The notes: generated from the sequence alone by a model not told the origin. A stretch of 64,000 bases of DNA from Stenotrophomonas africana (GCF_013004645.1 NZ_JABEME010000010.1:1-64000); one strand, 5' to 3'; numbered from the stretch's first letter, positions 28,986-38,003 are shown. Numbers and translations: made by a program.

Positions 28986-30503
28986 TTACTCCACCACCAC
29001 CGGAATCTTGCCGATGCGGGCCTGCCATTCGCGCGGGCCGGTCTTGTGCACCGATTCACCGGTGGAGTCGACGGCCACGGTCACCGGCATGTCCTGCACG
29101 GTGAACTCGTAGATCGCTTCCATGCCCAGGTCGGCGAAGCCGACCACCTTGGCCGCCTTGATCGCCTTGGACACCAGGTAGGCCGAACCACCGACGGCCA
29201 TCAGGTAGGCCGACTTGTGCTTCTTGATGGCCTCGATGGCGGCCGGGCCGCGCTCGGCCTTGCCGACCATGCCCAGCAGGCCGGTCTGTGCCAGCACCTG
29301 CTCGGTGAACTTGTCCATGCGGGTCGCCGTGGTCGGACCGGCCGGGCCCACCACTTCGTCGCGCACCGGATCGACCGGGCCGACGTAATAGATGAAGCGA
29401 CCCTTCAGATCGACCGGCAGTTCCTCGCCCTTGTTGAGCATGTCGACGATGCGCTTGTGGGCAGCATCGCGGCCGGTCAGCAGCTTGCCGTTGAGCAGCA
29501 GGGTCTGGCCAGGCTTCCAGCTGGCCACGTCTTCCGGCGTGATCGTGTCCAGGTCCACGCGGGTGCCCTTGGACGCGTCGTAGGTCAGCTTCGGCCAGTC
29601 TTCCAGCGACGGCGGGTCCAGCATCACCGGGCCGCTGCCATCGAGGGTGAAGTGCGCATGGCGGGTGGCCGCGCAGTTCGGGATCATCGCCACCGGCAGG
29701 TTGGCCGCGTGCGTCGGGTAGTCGTTGATCTTGATGTCGAGCACGGTGGTCAGACCGCCCAGGCCCTGCGCACCGATGCCCAGCGCGTTGACCTTCTCGT
29801 ACAGCTCGAGGCGCAGCTCTTCGATGCGGTTGGACGCGCCACGCGCCTGCAGCTCGGTGATGTCGATCGGCTCCATCAGCGCTTCCTTGGCCAGCAGCAT
29901 CGCCTTCTCGGCGGTGCCACCGATGCCGATGCCGAGCATGCCCGGCGGGCACCAGCCGGCGCCCATGGTCGGCACGGTCTTCAGCACCCAGTCGACGATC
30001 GAGTCGGACGGGTTGAGCATGGCGAACTTGGTCTTCGCTTCCGAACCACCGCCCTTGGCGGCGACGATCACGTCGACCTTGTTGCCCGGCACCACCTTCA
30101 CGTTGACCACGCCCGGGGTGTTGTCCCTGGTGTTGATGCGCTTGCCGGCCGGATCAGCCAGCACCGAGGCGCGCAGCTTGTTGTCCGGGTGCATGTAGGC
30201 GCGGCGCACGCCTTCATTGGCCATGTCTTCCACGCCCATGGTGGCGTCGTCCCAACGCACGTCCATGCCGATTTCCAGGAACACGGTGACGATGCCGGTG
30301 TCCTGGCAGATCGGACGGTGGCCTTCGGCGCACATGCGTGAATTGATCAGGATCTGCGCCATCGCTTCCTTCGCGGCCGGCGACTCCTCGCGCTCGTAGG
30401 CGGCGGCAAGGTTCTTGATGTAATCGACCGGGTGGTAGTACGAGATGTACTGCAGCGCGTCGGCGATGGACTGGATGAGGTCTTCCTGCTTGATCGATGT
30501 CAC
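28986..30503 (-). CDS. class I fumarate hydratase (Fe-S)
   Basis: The protein has 505 residues and is a single-chain class I fumarase containing the alpha and beta parts. Cys residues for the [4Fe-4S] cluster are seen in SRMCAEGHRPICQDTGI-type sequence, in the AGWCPPG segment and in IPNCAATRH. It converts fumarate to malate in the TCA cycle. The start is GTG at 30503 (VTSIKQED). Upstream in-frame codons run antisense through the sigma gene and are not coding. Confidence 0.94.
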   Translation of the reverse strand: MTSIKQEDLIQSIADALQYISYYHPVDYIKNLAAAYEREESPAAKEAMAQILINSRMCAEGHRPICQDTGIVTVFLEIGMDVRWDDATMGVEDMANEGVRRAYMHPDNKLRASVLADPAGKRINTRDNTPGVVNVKVVPGNKVDVIVAAKGGGSEAKTKFAMLNPSDSIVDWVLKTVPTMGAGWCPPGMLGIGIGGTAEKAMLLAKEALMEPIDITELQARGASNRIEELRLELYEKVNALGIGAQGLGGLTTVLDIKINDYPTHAANLPVAMIPNCAATRHAHFTLDGSGPVMLDPPSLEDWPKLTYDASKGTRVDLDTITPEDVASWKPGQTLLLNGKLLTGRDAAHKRIVDMLNKGEELPVDLKGRFIYYVGPVDPVRDEVVGPAGPTTATRMDKFTEQVLAQTGLLGMVGKAERGPAAIEAIKKHKSAYLMAVGGSAYLVSKAIKAAKVVGFADLGMEAIYEFTVQDMPVTVAVDSTGESVHKTGPREWQARIGKIPVVVE

Positions 30504-30573
30504 GACTTGCTCGCTTGCTGGAGGCTGGCGGGGGTAATCCGCCCATTTTACCCCCTCCCCCGGCCGCAGGGTG

Positions 30574-30597
30574 GTAGTACCGGCCGCTGGCCGGCAA
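30574..30597 (+). repeat. SMAG element
   Basis: GTAGTACCGGCCGCTGGCCGGC, a GTAG head with a CCGGCC/GGCCGG stem. It lies between the divergent fumarase and sigma factor genes. Confidence 0.8.
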
Positions 30598-30614
30598 TAT
30601 CCACGCAAGCCCTC

Positions 30615-30641
30615 TGTCACGCCACGCGCCACTGCGGCGTC
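30615..30641 (+). promoter_or_regulatory. ECF41-type promoter of the sigma factor gene
   Basis: TGTCACG (30615-30621), 16 bp, then CGTC (30638-30641). ECF41 promoters are known as TGTCACA-N16-CGTC. The predicted start of transcription is only a few bases before the ATG at 30651, so the transcript may be nearly leaderless. Confidence 0.75.
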
Positions 30642-30650
30642 CTTGCCCAC

Positions 30651-31547
30651 ATGAACGCCGAAACCGCTTTCCAGACCCACCGCCCGCGCCTGATGGCCCT
30701 GGCCTACCGCCTGCTCGGCAGTCGCGCCGACGCCGAAGACGTGGTCCAGGATGCCTGGCTGCGCTGGTCCGGTGCCGATCCGGCGGCCGTCCGCGACCCC
30801 GAAGCCTGGCTGGTCACCACCACCACCCGGCTCGGCCTGGACCGGCTGCGCGCGGCCAAGCGCGAGCGCGTGCACTACGTCGGCCCATGGCTGGCCGAGC
30901 CGCTGGCGGTCACCCTGGAGCCCGACCCGGCGCCCGGCCCGGCCCAGCTGCATGCGCTGGCCGACGACGTCTCGGTCGCCTTCCTGACCCTGCTCGAACA
31001 GCTCGGCCCCGAGGAACGCGCCGCCTTCCTGCTGAAGGAGGCCTTTGACCACGACTACCGCGAAATCGCCGACCTGATCGGCCACAGCGAGGCCAACTGC
31101 CGGCAGCTGGTGCATCGCGCCCGGCAGCGGTTGCAGGCCGGACGACCGCGCTTCAACGCCGATGCCAGCCAGCACCGGCAGCTGCTGGCGCGCTTCATGG
31201 ATGCCTCGCAGCGCGGCGACAGCAAGGCGATCCAGGCCCTGCTGCACACCAACGCGTTGCTGGTGTCCGACGGCGGCGGTGTGGTCACCGCAGCGGTGCG
31301 CCCGCTGCTGGGCGCCGAGCGCATCGGTCGCCTGTTCTGGGCCATTGCCCGCCGCGGCGCGGTGCATCCGGCGCAGTTGGGCTACGTCAACGGCGAGCCG
31401 GCGATCCTGCGCTTCCAGGGTGGCCGCCTGCACTCGGTCACCACCATCGAAGTGGTCGATGGCCGCATCGCCAACGTGTACAGCGTGCTGAATCCGGAAA
31501 AGTTGCCGAAGGTTGTCACGCGCGGTGACGGTGCGGCGTCCTGGTAG
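30651..31547 (+). CDS. ECF41-family RNA polymerase sigma factor (SigJ-like)
   Basis: The 298-residue protein has sigma region 2 (YRLLGSRADAEDVVQDAWLRW, 18-38), region 4 with a helix-turn-helix (REIADLIGHSEANCRQLVHRARQR, read in parts), and a C-terminal SnoaL-like domain (about 175-298). The C-terminal domain carries the ECF41 landmarks DGGG (SDGGGVV) and NPEKL, a form of the known NPDKL. In this group the C-terminal domain replaces an anti-sigma factor and controls activity. It is followed by the typical partner gene. Confidence 0.9.
   Translation: MNAETAFQTHRPRLMALAYRLLGSRADAEDVVQDAWLRWSGADPAAVRDPEAWLVTTTTRLGLDRLRAAKRERVHYVGPWLAEPLAVTLEPDPAPGPAQLHALADDVSVAFLTLLEQLGPEERAAFLLKEAFDHDYREIADLIGHSEANCRQLVHRARQRLQAGRPRFNADASQHRQLLARFMDASQRGDSKAIQALLHTNALLVSDGGGVVTAAVRPLLGAERIGRLFWAIARRGAVHPAQLGYVNGEPAILRFQGGRLHSVTTIEVVDGRIANVYSVLNPEKLPKVVTRGDGAASW
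31514..31540 (+). promoter_or_regulatory. ECF41-type promoter of the partner gene, inside the sigma gene
   Basis: TGTCACG (31514-31520), 16 bp, then CGTC (31537-31540). The spacing is identical to the copy before the sigma gene. It overlaps the last codons of the sigma gene and would start transcription around its stop codon. Confidence 0.75.
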
Positions 31548-31583
31548 TGAAAGGCGGCCATCGTGGTCGCCGTGGAGCCCCCG

Positions 31584-32036
31584 ATGTCCAATCACACTTC
31601 TCCCCGCGTCCCCTACACCCGCCTGGCTGCCGATGCCTTCAACGGCCTGCTGGCCACCAGCCAGGCGGTGCATGACAGCTCGATCGATCCGACCCTGATG
31701 GAACTGGTGTTCCTGCGCGTGTCGCAGCTCAACGGCTGCGGCTACTGCATGGACATGCACGGCACGGCGCTGCGCAAGGGCGGCATCGAGCCGCGCAAGC
31801 TGGACACCCTGCCCGCCTGGCACGAAAGCCGTTTCTTCGATGCCCGCGAGCGTGCAGCGCTGGGCTGGGCCGAGGCACTGACCCGGCTGACTGACGGTGC
31901 GCCGTCGCAGGCGGCGTTCGACGCGCTGGCACCGCACTTCGATGAGAAGGGCATCAGTGACCTGAGCATGGGGATTGCAGTGATCAACGCCTGGAACCGT
32001 CTGGGTGCGGGCCTGCTGCCGCCGCTGCCGGCCTGA
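31584..32036 (+). CDS. carboxymuconolactone decarboxylase / AhpD-family protein
   Basis: The 150-residue protein has the AhpD-type motif LNGCGYCMDMHGTALRKGG with the CxxC redox pair and downstream His. The start at 31584 has GGAG about 9 bp upstream. ECF41 sigma factors are typically linked to carboxymuconolactone decarboxylases, oxidoreductases or epimerases, so this is the expected target gene. The likely function is peroxidase-type thiol chemistry; the substrate is unknown. Confidence 0.87.
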   Translation: MSNHTSPRVPYTRLAADAFNGLLATSQAVHDSSIDPTLMELVFLRVSQLNGCGYCMDMHGTALRKGGIEPRKLDTLPAWHESRFFDARERAALGWAEALTRLTDGAPSQAAFDALAPHFDEKGISDLSMGIAVINAWNRLGAGLLPPLPA

Positions 32037-32074
32037 CCCACCCCGGCTTCGAGAGGTTCCAGCACCTGTTGGCA

Positions 32075-32121
32075 GGTGTCGACCTTGGTCGACACGGTAG
32101 ATCCACGCCGTGCGTGGATGC
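32075..32121. repeat. two adjacent SMAG-type palindromes
   Basis: GGTGTCGACCTTGGTCGACAC (first 20 bases counted) is followed at once by GTAGATCCACGCCGTGCGTG and GATGC. The two hairpins are tandem rather than the usual inverted arrangement. Confidence 0.7.
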
Positions 32122-32125
32122 GGGA

Positions 32126-32214
32126 GGGTCGGATCCCTTCGCTTCGCGAAGGGCTCTGATCCCCTCTGGGTCGCTGGGTTCATAGCCCTTTGCCGTGCAA
32201 AGGGATCTGACCCC
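32126..32214. repeat. inverted pair of a second, non-SMAG palindromic repeat
   Basis: A roughly 39-bp unit (32126-32164) starts GGGTCGGATCCCTT, has a short stem and ends GATCCCC. It is repeated in inverse orientation at 32176-32214 (GGGTCAGATCCCTT on the minus strand). Each unit is a small hairpin and the pair forms a larger one. It lacks a GTAG head. Confidence 0.75.
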
Positions 32215-32275
32215 GATGTCGGCCACACGGCTGCACTGACCCCCTCTGCACGTATCAGGCGCGCACAATACGCGC

Positions 32276-34147
32276 ATGCCTGCCACCCCCACCGCTGGCG
32301 CTGCCGCCGCGAAGAAACCCAGCCTGCGCCAGCGCTTCAGGGCCATGCGCAACCTGCCGCCGTTTCTGCGCATGGTCTGGCAGACCAGCCCTGCGCTCAC
32401 CCTGGCCAGCCTCGGGCTGCGCCTGATCCGCGCCCTGCTGCCGGTGGCGATGCTGTACGTCGGCAAGCTGATCATCGACAGCGCCCTGCACCTGAGCCAG
32501 CACGATGCCGGCTTCCCGCCGCTGGGGGAGGCGCTGTCCAGCGGCGTGCTCAATCCACTGCTGGGCCTGCTGGCGCTGGAATTCGGCCTGGCCATCGCCT
32601 CGGACCTGCTCGGCCGTTTGGTCAGCTATGCCGACGCCCTGCTTTCCGAACTGTTCGCCAACGTCACCAGCATCCGCCTGATGGAACACGCGGCAACGCT
32701 GGATCTGGAGGACTTCGAGGACCCGGACCTGCAGGACAAGCTGGACCGCGCGCGGCGCCAGACCATGGGCCGGATGAACCTGATGAGCCAGCTGTTCGGC
32801 CAGGTGCAGGACGCGATCACCGTGGCCAGCCTCGCCGTCGGCCTGCTGGTGTATGCGCCGTGGTTGATCCTGCTGCTGGCGCTGGCGCTGGTGCCGGCCT
32901 TCATCGGCGAATCGCACTTCAACGCAGCCGGGTACAGCCTCAACTTCCAGTGGACGCCCGAGCGCCGCCAGCTCGACTACCTGCGCCAACTCGGCGCCAG
33001 CGTGGAAACGGCCAAGGAAGTGAAGATCTACAACCTGCACCGCTTCCTGGTGGAGCGCTACCGGCGCCTGTCGGTGGCGTTGTTCCAGGCCAACCGGGCG
33101 CTGGCCCGGCGCCGCGCGTTCTGGGGCACGCTGCTGGCCGCGCTGGGTACGCTGGGTTACTACACCGCCTATGCCTACATCGCCTGGCGCACGGTGCGCG
33201 GCGATTTCTCGATCGGCGACCTGACCTTCCTCGCCGGCAGCTTCCTGCGCCTGCGCCAGCTGCTGGAGGGCCTGCTGATCGGGTTCTCGCAGGTGGCCAG
33301 CCAGGCGCTGTACCTGGATGACCTGTTCTCTTTCTTCCAGATCGAGCCGGAAATCCACTCGCGGGAAGACGCCGCGCGCGTGCCGCAGCCGATCCGCCAG
33401 GGCTTCGTGTTCGAGAACGTCGGCTTCCGCTATCCCGATGCCGAACAATGGGCGGTGCGCCATCTGGATTTCCAGCTGCACGCCGGCGAAGTGCTGGCCC
33501 TGGTCGGCGAGAATGGCGCGGGCAAGACCACACTGGTCAAACTGCTGGCACGCCTGTACGAACCGGACGAGGGCCGCATCCTGCTCGATGGCCGCGACCT
33601 GCGCGACTACGACCTGGACGACCTGCGCGCCAACCTCGGAGTGATCTTCCAGGACTTCGTGCGCTACAACCTCAGCGCTGGCGAGAACATCGGCGTCGGT
33701 CAGGTCGAGGCGATGGATGACCAGGCACGCATCGCCGATGCCGCGCGGCGCGGCATGGCCGAGGAAGTGATCGACGACCTGCCCGGCGGCTACGACCAGC
33801 TGATCGGCCGCCGCTTCAAGCAGGGCGTGGACCTCTCTGGCGGCCAGTGGCAGAAGATCGCCATTGCCCGCGCGTGGATGCGCAATGCGCAGGTGATGAT
33901 CCTGGATGAGCCAACGGCAGCGCTGGATGCGCGCAGTGAGTTCGAAGTGTTCCAGCGGTTCAGGGAGCTGGCGGATAATCGTACGGCAGTGCTGATTTCC
34001 CACCGCTTCTCTTCGGTACGCATGGCCGATCGCATCCTGGTGCTGGCCGATGGCCGGATCGAGGCCAGTGGCACCCATGAGCAACTGATGGCCGAAGGCG
34101 GCCGTTATGCCGAGCTGTTCGAGCTGCAGGCGGCCGGTTATCGCTGA
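32276..34147 (+). CDS. ABC transporter, fused permease and ATPase
   Basis: The 623-residue protein has a six-helix transmembrane domain (about 40-330) and a C-terminal ATPase with Walker A GENGAGKTTL, signature LSGGQWQKIAIARA, Walker B VMILDEPTAALD and the switch histidine in ISHRFSS. This is a half-transporter of the exporter (MsbA/peptide-lipid) type. Neighbours do not reveal the substrate. Confidence 0.9.
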   Translation: MPATPTAGAAAAKKPSLRQRFRAMRNLPPFLRMVWQTSPALTLASLGLRLIRALLPVAMLYVGKLIIDSALHLSQHDAGFPPLGEALSSGVLNPLLGLLALEFGLAIASDLLGRLVSYADALLSELFANVTSIRLMEHAATLDLEDFEDPDLQDKLDRARRQTMGRMNLMSQLFGQVQDAITVASLAVGLLVYAPWLILLLALALVPAFIGESHFNAAGYSLNFQWTPERRQLDYLRQLGASVETAKEVKIYNLHRFLVERYRRLSVALFQANRALARRRAFWGTLLAALGTLGYYTAYAYIAWRTVRGDFSIGDLTFLAGSFLRLRQLLEGLLIGFSQVASQALYLDDLFSFFQIEPEIHSREDAARVPQPIRQGFVFENVGFRYPDAEQWAVRHLDFQLHAGEVLALVGENGAGKTTLVKLLARLYEPDEGRILLDGRDLRDYDLDDLRANLGVIFQDFVRYNLSAGENIGVGQVEAMDDQARIADAARRGMAEEVIDDLPGGYDQLIGRRFKQGVDLSGGQWQKIAIARAWMRNAQVMILDEPTAALDARSEFEVFQRFRELADNRTAVLISHRFSSVRMADRILVLADGRIEASGTHEQLMAEGGRYAELFELQAAGYR

Positions 34148-34167
34148 GAACGCCTCTCGTTCCGCCC

Positions 34168-34186
34168 AATGAGAACTTGTCTCATT
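34168..34186. promoter_or_regulatory. palindromic operator upstream of fpr, Fur-box-like
   Basis: AATGAGAACTTGTCTCATT has 7-bp arms (AATGAGA / TCTCATT) around 5 bp. It resembles 19-bp Fur boxes of xanthomonads and pseudomonads and is followed by a second overlapping palindrome TCTCATTTGAGA. A -10-like TAGAAT (34192-34197) lies just downstream. Confidence 0.4.
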
Positions 34187-34226
34187 TGAGATAGAATCCC
34201 TCCGACGACTTTTGATAGATACGCCC

Positions 34227-35006
34227 ATGTCCTCCGCTTTTGGCGCCGAAACGGTGCTTGAGGTCCGTCACTGGACCGACGCCTACTTCAGTTTCACCAC
34301 CACCCGCGACAGCGGCTTCCGCTTCGAGAACGGCCAGTTCGTGATGATCGGCCTGGAAACCGAGGCGCGGCCGCTGCTGCGTGCGTATTCCATTGCCAGC
34401 GCCAACTGGGAAGAGCACCTGGAGTTCTTCAGCATCAAGGTGCAGGACGGCCCGCTGACCTCGCGTCTGCAGCACATCAAGCCGGGTGACAAGGTGCTGG
34501 TCGGCAAGAAGCCCACCGGCACCCTGTTGATCAGCGACCTGCACCCGGGCAAGAACCTGTACCTGCTGGGCACCGGCACCGGCATGGCACCGTGGCTGTC
34601 GGTCATCAAGGACCCGGAAACCTACGAACGCTTCGAGAAGGTGATCCTCTGCCACGGCGTGCGCTACGAAAAGGACCTGGCCTATCGCGATTACTTCGAG
34701 AAGGAACTGCGCGAGCATGAGTTTCTGGGCGAGATGATCGGCGACAAGCTGCTGTACTACCCGGCGGTCACCCGTGAGCCGTTCGCCAACCAGGGCCGCC
34801 TGACCCAGCTGATGGAAAGCGGAGAGATGCAGCGCACCCTCGGCCTGCCGGAGCTGAACCCGGAAAACGACCGCGCGATGATCTGCGGCAGCCCGCAGAT
34901 GCTGGCCGACCTGCGCAGTGTGCTCGACGCCCGCGGCTTCCAGGTCTCGCCTCGCATCGGCCAGCCGGGCCACTACGTGTTCGAGCGCGCGTTCGTCGAG
35001 AAATAA
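34227..35006 (+). CDS. fpr: ferredoxin-NADP reductase
   Basis: The 259-residue flavoenzyme has the FAD-binding RAYSIAS motif, GTGTGMAPWLSVI for NADP binding and the C-terminal VFERAFVEK typical of bacterial subclass I reductases. It moves electrons between NADPH and ferredoxin or flavodoxin and supports oxidative-stress defence and Fe-S enzymes. The ATG at 34227 is used; an upstream TTG lacks support. Confidence 0.93.
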   Translation: MSSAFGAETVLEVRHWTDAYFSFTTTRDSGFRFENGQFVMIGLETEARPLLRAYSIASANWEEHLEFFSIKVQDGPLTSRLQHIKPGDKVLVGKKPTGTLLISDLHPGKNLYLLGTGTGMAPWLSVIKDPETYERFEKVILCHGVRYEKDLAYRDYFEKELREHEFLGEMIGDKLLYYPAVTREPFANQGRLTQLMESGEMQRTLGLPELNPENDRAMICGSPQMLADLRSVLDARGFQVSPRIGQPGHYVFERAFVEK

Positions 35007-35018
35007 GGCGGCGCACCG

Positions 35019-35104
35019 GTAGAGCCGAGCCCACGCTCGGCTCGCGCGCACCGCGCGCCCTCAATGTCGGCCGGACAAGCAGCCGAGCGTGGGCTCGGCT
35101 CTAC
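35019..35104. repeat. inverted pair of SMAG elements
   Basis: GTAGAGCCGAGCCCACGCTC on plus (35019-35042) and its inverse (35079-35104) lie between convergent fpr and gpx. The right copy's GTAG holds the gpx stop codon. Confidence 0.88.
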
Positions 35105-35580
35105 AACACCGCTTCGATCGCGCCGCGCAGTTGTTCCGGCTTGGTGGTGGGTGCAAAGCGATCCACCACGTTGCCCTGGCGATCGACCAGGAACTTGCTG
35201 AAATTCCATTTGATGCGGGCGCTGCCCAGCAGGCCGCGCTTCTGGCGTGACAGCCATGCCCACAACGGATCAGCCCTCTCGCCGTTGACCTCGATCTTCT
35301 CCGACAGCGGGAAGCTGACCGGATAATCCAGCGAACAGAACTGGCGGATCTGCGCGGCGTCGCCGGGCTCCTGTGCACCGAACTGGTTGCACGGGAAGCC
35401 GATCACCACCAGGCCACGCTCGCGGTAGTCCTGCCACAGCTGCTCCAGCCCGGTGTACTGCGGGGTGAAGCCACAGCGGCTGGCGACGTTCACCAGCAGC
35501 AACGGGTGGCCGTGATAACCGGCCAGCGCCTGCGGCTGGCCGTCGAGGTCGCGGAAGCTGAAATCGTAGGCAGTGGTCAT
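35101..35580 (-). CDS. glutathione peroxidase family protein (Cys type)
   Basis: The 159-residue thioredoxin-fold peroxidase has the catalytic Cys in ASRCGFTPQY, the Gln-containing GFPCNQFGAQEPG (with a second Cys) and the Trp in WNFSKFLVD. Bacterial members usually work with thioredoxin rather than glutathione. The TAG stop lies within a SMAG GTAG. Confidence 0.92.
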   Translation of the reverse strand: MTTAYDFSFRDLDGQPQALAGYHGHPLLLVNVASRCGFTPQYTGLEQLWQDYRERGLVVIGFPCNQFGAQEPGDAAQIRQFCSLDYPVSFPLSEKIEVNGERADPLWAWLSRQKRGLLGSARIKWNFSKFLVDRQGNVVDRFAPTTKPEQLRGAIEAVL

Positions 35581-35709
35581 GGCAGCGGGCCGTGGGCGGT
35601 GACTGCATGGTACCCGCGCCCGGCCCGGTAACATGCCTTTTGACACAAGTGCGGGCGCCGCCGGCCGGGTTACCCTCGGGCCCTTGTTTGCCTTACCGGA
35701 GTTCCTACC

Positions 35710-37878
35710 TTGACCACTCGCCTTGCCCTTGCCGTGGCCATGTCCCTCGGCCTTGCCCTGCCCGCCTTCTCGGCCGGCGCCGCCACCCCGGCTGCCAGCA
35801 CCAATGCCCAGCAGGCCAATCCGTTTTTCGCCGAAAGCCCGCTGCCGCTGCACTTCCCGCAGTTCGACAAGATCAAGGACAGTGACTTCGCCCCGGCCTT
35901 CGACGCCGGCATGGCGCAGCAGCTGAAGGAAGTGGAGGCAATCGCCAACAACAAGGCCAAGCCGACCTTCGACAACACCATCATCGCCCTGGAAAAGAGC
36001 GGTGACATCCTCGACCGTGCGACCACTGTGTTCTTCAGCCTGGTCGGCGCCGACACCAACGACACCCGCAAGAAGCTGCAGGCCGACTACTCGGCCAAGT
36101 TCGCCGCGCACAGCGATGCGATCGCGCTGAACGGCAAGCTGTTCGCCCGCATCCAGGCGCTGTATGACACCCGCAGCCAGCTGGGCCTGGACGCCGAAGG
36201 CGTGCGCCTGGTCGAGAAGTACTACGACAACTACGTGCGCGCTGGCGCCAAGCTGTCCGAGGCCGACAAGGCCAAGTTGAAGGACATGAACGCCGAGCTG
36301 GCCAACCTCGGTACCAAGTTCAGCCAGAACGTGCAGTCGGAAGTGAACGCCTCGGCGATCACCGTCGACGACGTCAAGGAGCTGGACGGCCTGTCCAAGG
36401 AGCAGATCGCCGCCGCCGCCGAAGCCGCTAAGGCCCGCGGCCAGGACGGCAAGTATGTGATTACCCTGCTCAACACCACCGGCCAGCCGCCGCTGACCAA
36501 CCTGGCCAACCGCGCCCTGCGCCAGAAGATCTACGAAGCCTCGACCACCCGCGGCAGCCGCGGCGGTGAGTTCGACAACACCGCGCTGGTCTCGCGCATC
36601 ATGCAGCTGCGTGCCGACAAGGCCAAGCTGATGGGCTTCCCGAACTTCGCCGCCTACAACCTGACCAACCAGACCGCCAAGACCCCGGAAGCAGTCAACG
36701 CGATGCTGGGCAAGCTGGCCCCGGCCGCGGTGGCCAACGCCAAGCGCGAAGCCGCCGACCTGCAGGCGATGATCGACAAGGAACAGAAGGCCGCGCGCAA
36801 GCCGACCTTCCAGCTGGAACCGTGGGACTGGGCCTTCTACAGCGAGAAGGTGCGCCAGGCCAAGTACAACTTCGACGAGTCGCAGCTGAAGCCGTACTTC
36901 GAGATGAAGAACGTGCTGGAGAACGGCGTGTTCTACGCCGCCGGCCAGGAATTCGGCCTGACCTTCAAGCAGCGCACCGACCTGCCGGTCTACCACGATG
37001 ACGTCACCGTCTACGATGTGTTCGACGCCGACGGCAGCCAGCTGGCGATCTTCATCTTCGACCCGTATGCACGCGCCTCCAAGCGCGGTGGTGCGTGGAT
37101 GAACTCCTACATCTCGCAGTCCAAGCTGACCGGCTTCAAGCCGGTGGTCGCCAACCACCTGAACATCCCGAAGCCGCCGGCCGGCCAGCCGACCCTGCTG
37201 ACCTGGGATGAAGTGAACACCACCTTCCACGAGTTCGGCCACGCCCTGCACGGCATGTTCTCCAACGTGAAGTACCCGTACTTCTCGGGCACCTCGGTGC
37301 CGCGTGACTTCGTCGAGTTCCCCTCGCAGGTCAACGAGATGTGGGCCGACAACCCGGTCATCCTGAAGAACTACGCCAAGCACTACCAGAATGGTTCGGC
37401 GATGCCGCAGGCACTGCTGGACAAGGTGCTGGCGGCGGCCAAGTTCAACCAGGGCTTCGCCACCACCGAGTACCTGGGTGCAGCCATGCTTGATCAGCGC
37501 TGGCACCAGATCGGCGCCGACCAGGTGCCGGCCGCCAAGGACGTGATGGCCTTCGAGCGCGCCGCGCTGGAGAAGGACGGCATCTACTACGCGCCGGTTC
37601 CGCCGCGCTACAAGACCCCGTACTTCAGCCACATCATGGGCGGCTACTCGGCCGGTTACTACGCCTACATCTGGTCGGAAGTGCTCGACGCCAACACCCA
37701 GAAGTGGTTCAAGGACAACGGCGGCCTGAGCCGCAAGAACGGCGACCACTTCCGCGCCACCCTGCTGTCCAAGGGCGGCAGTGTGGATGCCATGCAGCTG
37801 TTCCGCGATTTCGCCGGCCACGAGCCGCAGATCGAACCGCTGCTGGAAAAGCGTGGCCTGACCGGCGCCGGCAACTGA
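35710..37878 (+). CDS. dcp: M3-family peptidyl-dipeptidase, exported
   Basis: The 722-residue protein has a signal peptide (AVAMSLGLALPAFSAGAA) and the thimet-oligopeptidase fold. The zinc motif is FHEFGHALHG with a downstream Glu (EFPSQVNEMW). It resembles Dcp, which removes C-terminal dipeptides. The start is TTG at 35710 with GGAG about 10 bp upstream. The gene is flanked by its own terminator. Confidence 0.9.
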   Translation: MTTRLALAVAMSLGLALPAFSAGAATPAASTNAQQANPFFAESPLPLHFPQFDKIKDSDFAPAFDAGMAQQLKEVEAIANNKAKPTFDNTIIALEKSGDILDRATTVFFSLVGADTNDTRKKLQADYSAKFAAHSDAIALNGKLFARIQALYDTRSQLGLDAEGVRLVEKYYDNYVRAGAKLSEADKAKLKDMNAELANLGTKFSQNVQSEVNASAITVDDVKELDGLSKEQIAAAAEAAKARGQDGKYVITLLNTTGQPPLTNLANRALRQKIYEASTTRGSRGGEFDNTALVSRIMQLRADKAKLMGFPNFAAYNLTNQTAKTPEAVNAMLGKLAPAAVANAKREAADLQAMIDKEQKAARKPTFQLEPWDWAFYSEKVRQAKYNFDESQLKPYFEMKNVLENGVFYAAGQEFGLTFKQRTDLPVYHDDVTVYDVFDADGSQLAIFIFDPYARASKRGGAWMNSYISQSKLTGFKPVVANHLNIPKPPAGQPTLLTWDEVNTTFHEFGHALHGMFSNVKYPYFSGTSVPRDFVEFPSQVNEMWADNPVILKNYAKHYQNGSAMPQALLDKVLAAAKFNQGFATTEYLGAAMLDQRWHQIGADQVPAAKDVMAFERAALEKDGIYYAPVPPRYKTPYFSHIMGGYSAGYYAYIWSEVLDANTQKWFKDNGGLSRKNGDHFRATLLSKGGSVDAMQLFRDFAGHEPQIEPLLEKRGLTGAGN

Positions 37879-37902
37879 TCGCCGCTGCGGCAGCCTGAAA
37901 CG

Positions 37903-37933
37903 AAAACCGCCCGGGAAACCGGGCGGTTTTTTT
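37903..37933 (+). terminator. rho-independent terminator after dcp
   Basis: CCGCCCGG pairs with CCGGGCGG around GAAA, followed by seven T residues. Confidence 0.92.
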
Positions 37934-37936
37934 GTG

Positions 37937-37996
37937 GCATCCACCCATGGCGTGGATCTACTGCAGTCCCGGTAGATCCCATCCATCCGTGGATGA
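37937..37996. repeat. divergent pair of SMAG elements
   Basis: GCATCCACCCATGGCGTGGAT-CTAC (37937-37961) and GTAGATCCCATCCATCCGTG (37972-37996) have their GTAG heads adjacent. This is the reverse of the arrangement in most pairs here. Confidence 0.7.
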
Positions 37997-38003
37997 TCTC
38001 CGG

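Noticed and set aside
30504-32228. Upstream in-frame extension of the fumarase gene
   Set aside because: It runs antisense through the sigma and AhpD-like genes; the GTG at 30503 gives the normal fumarase length.
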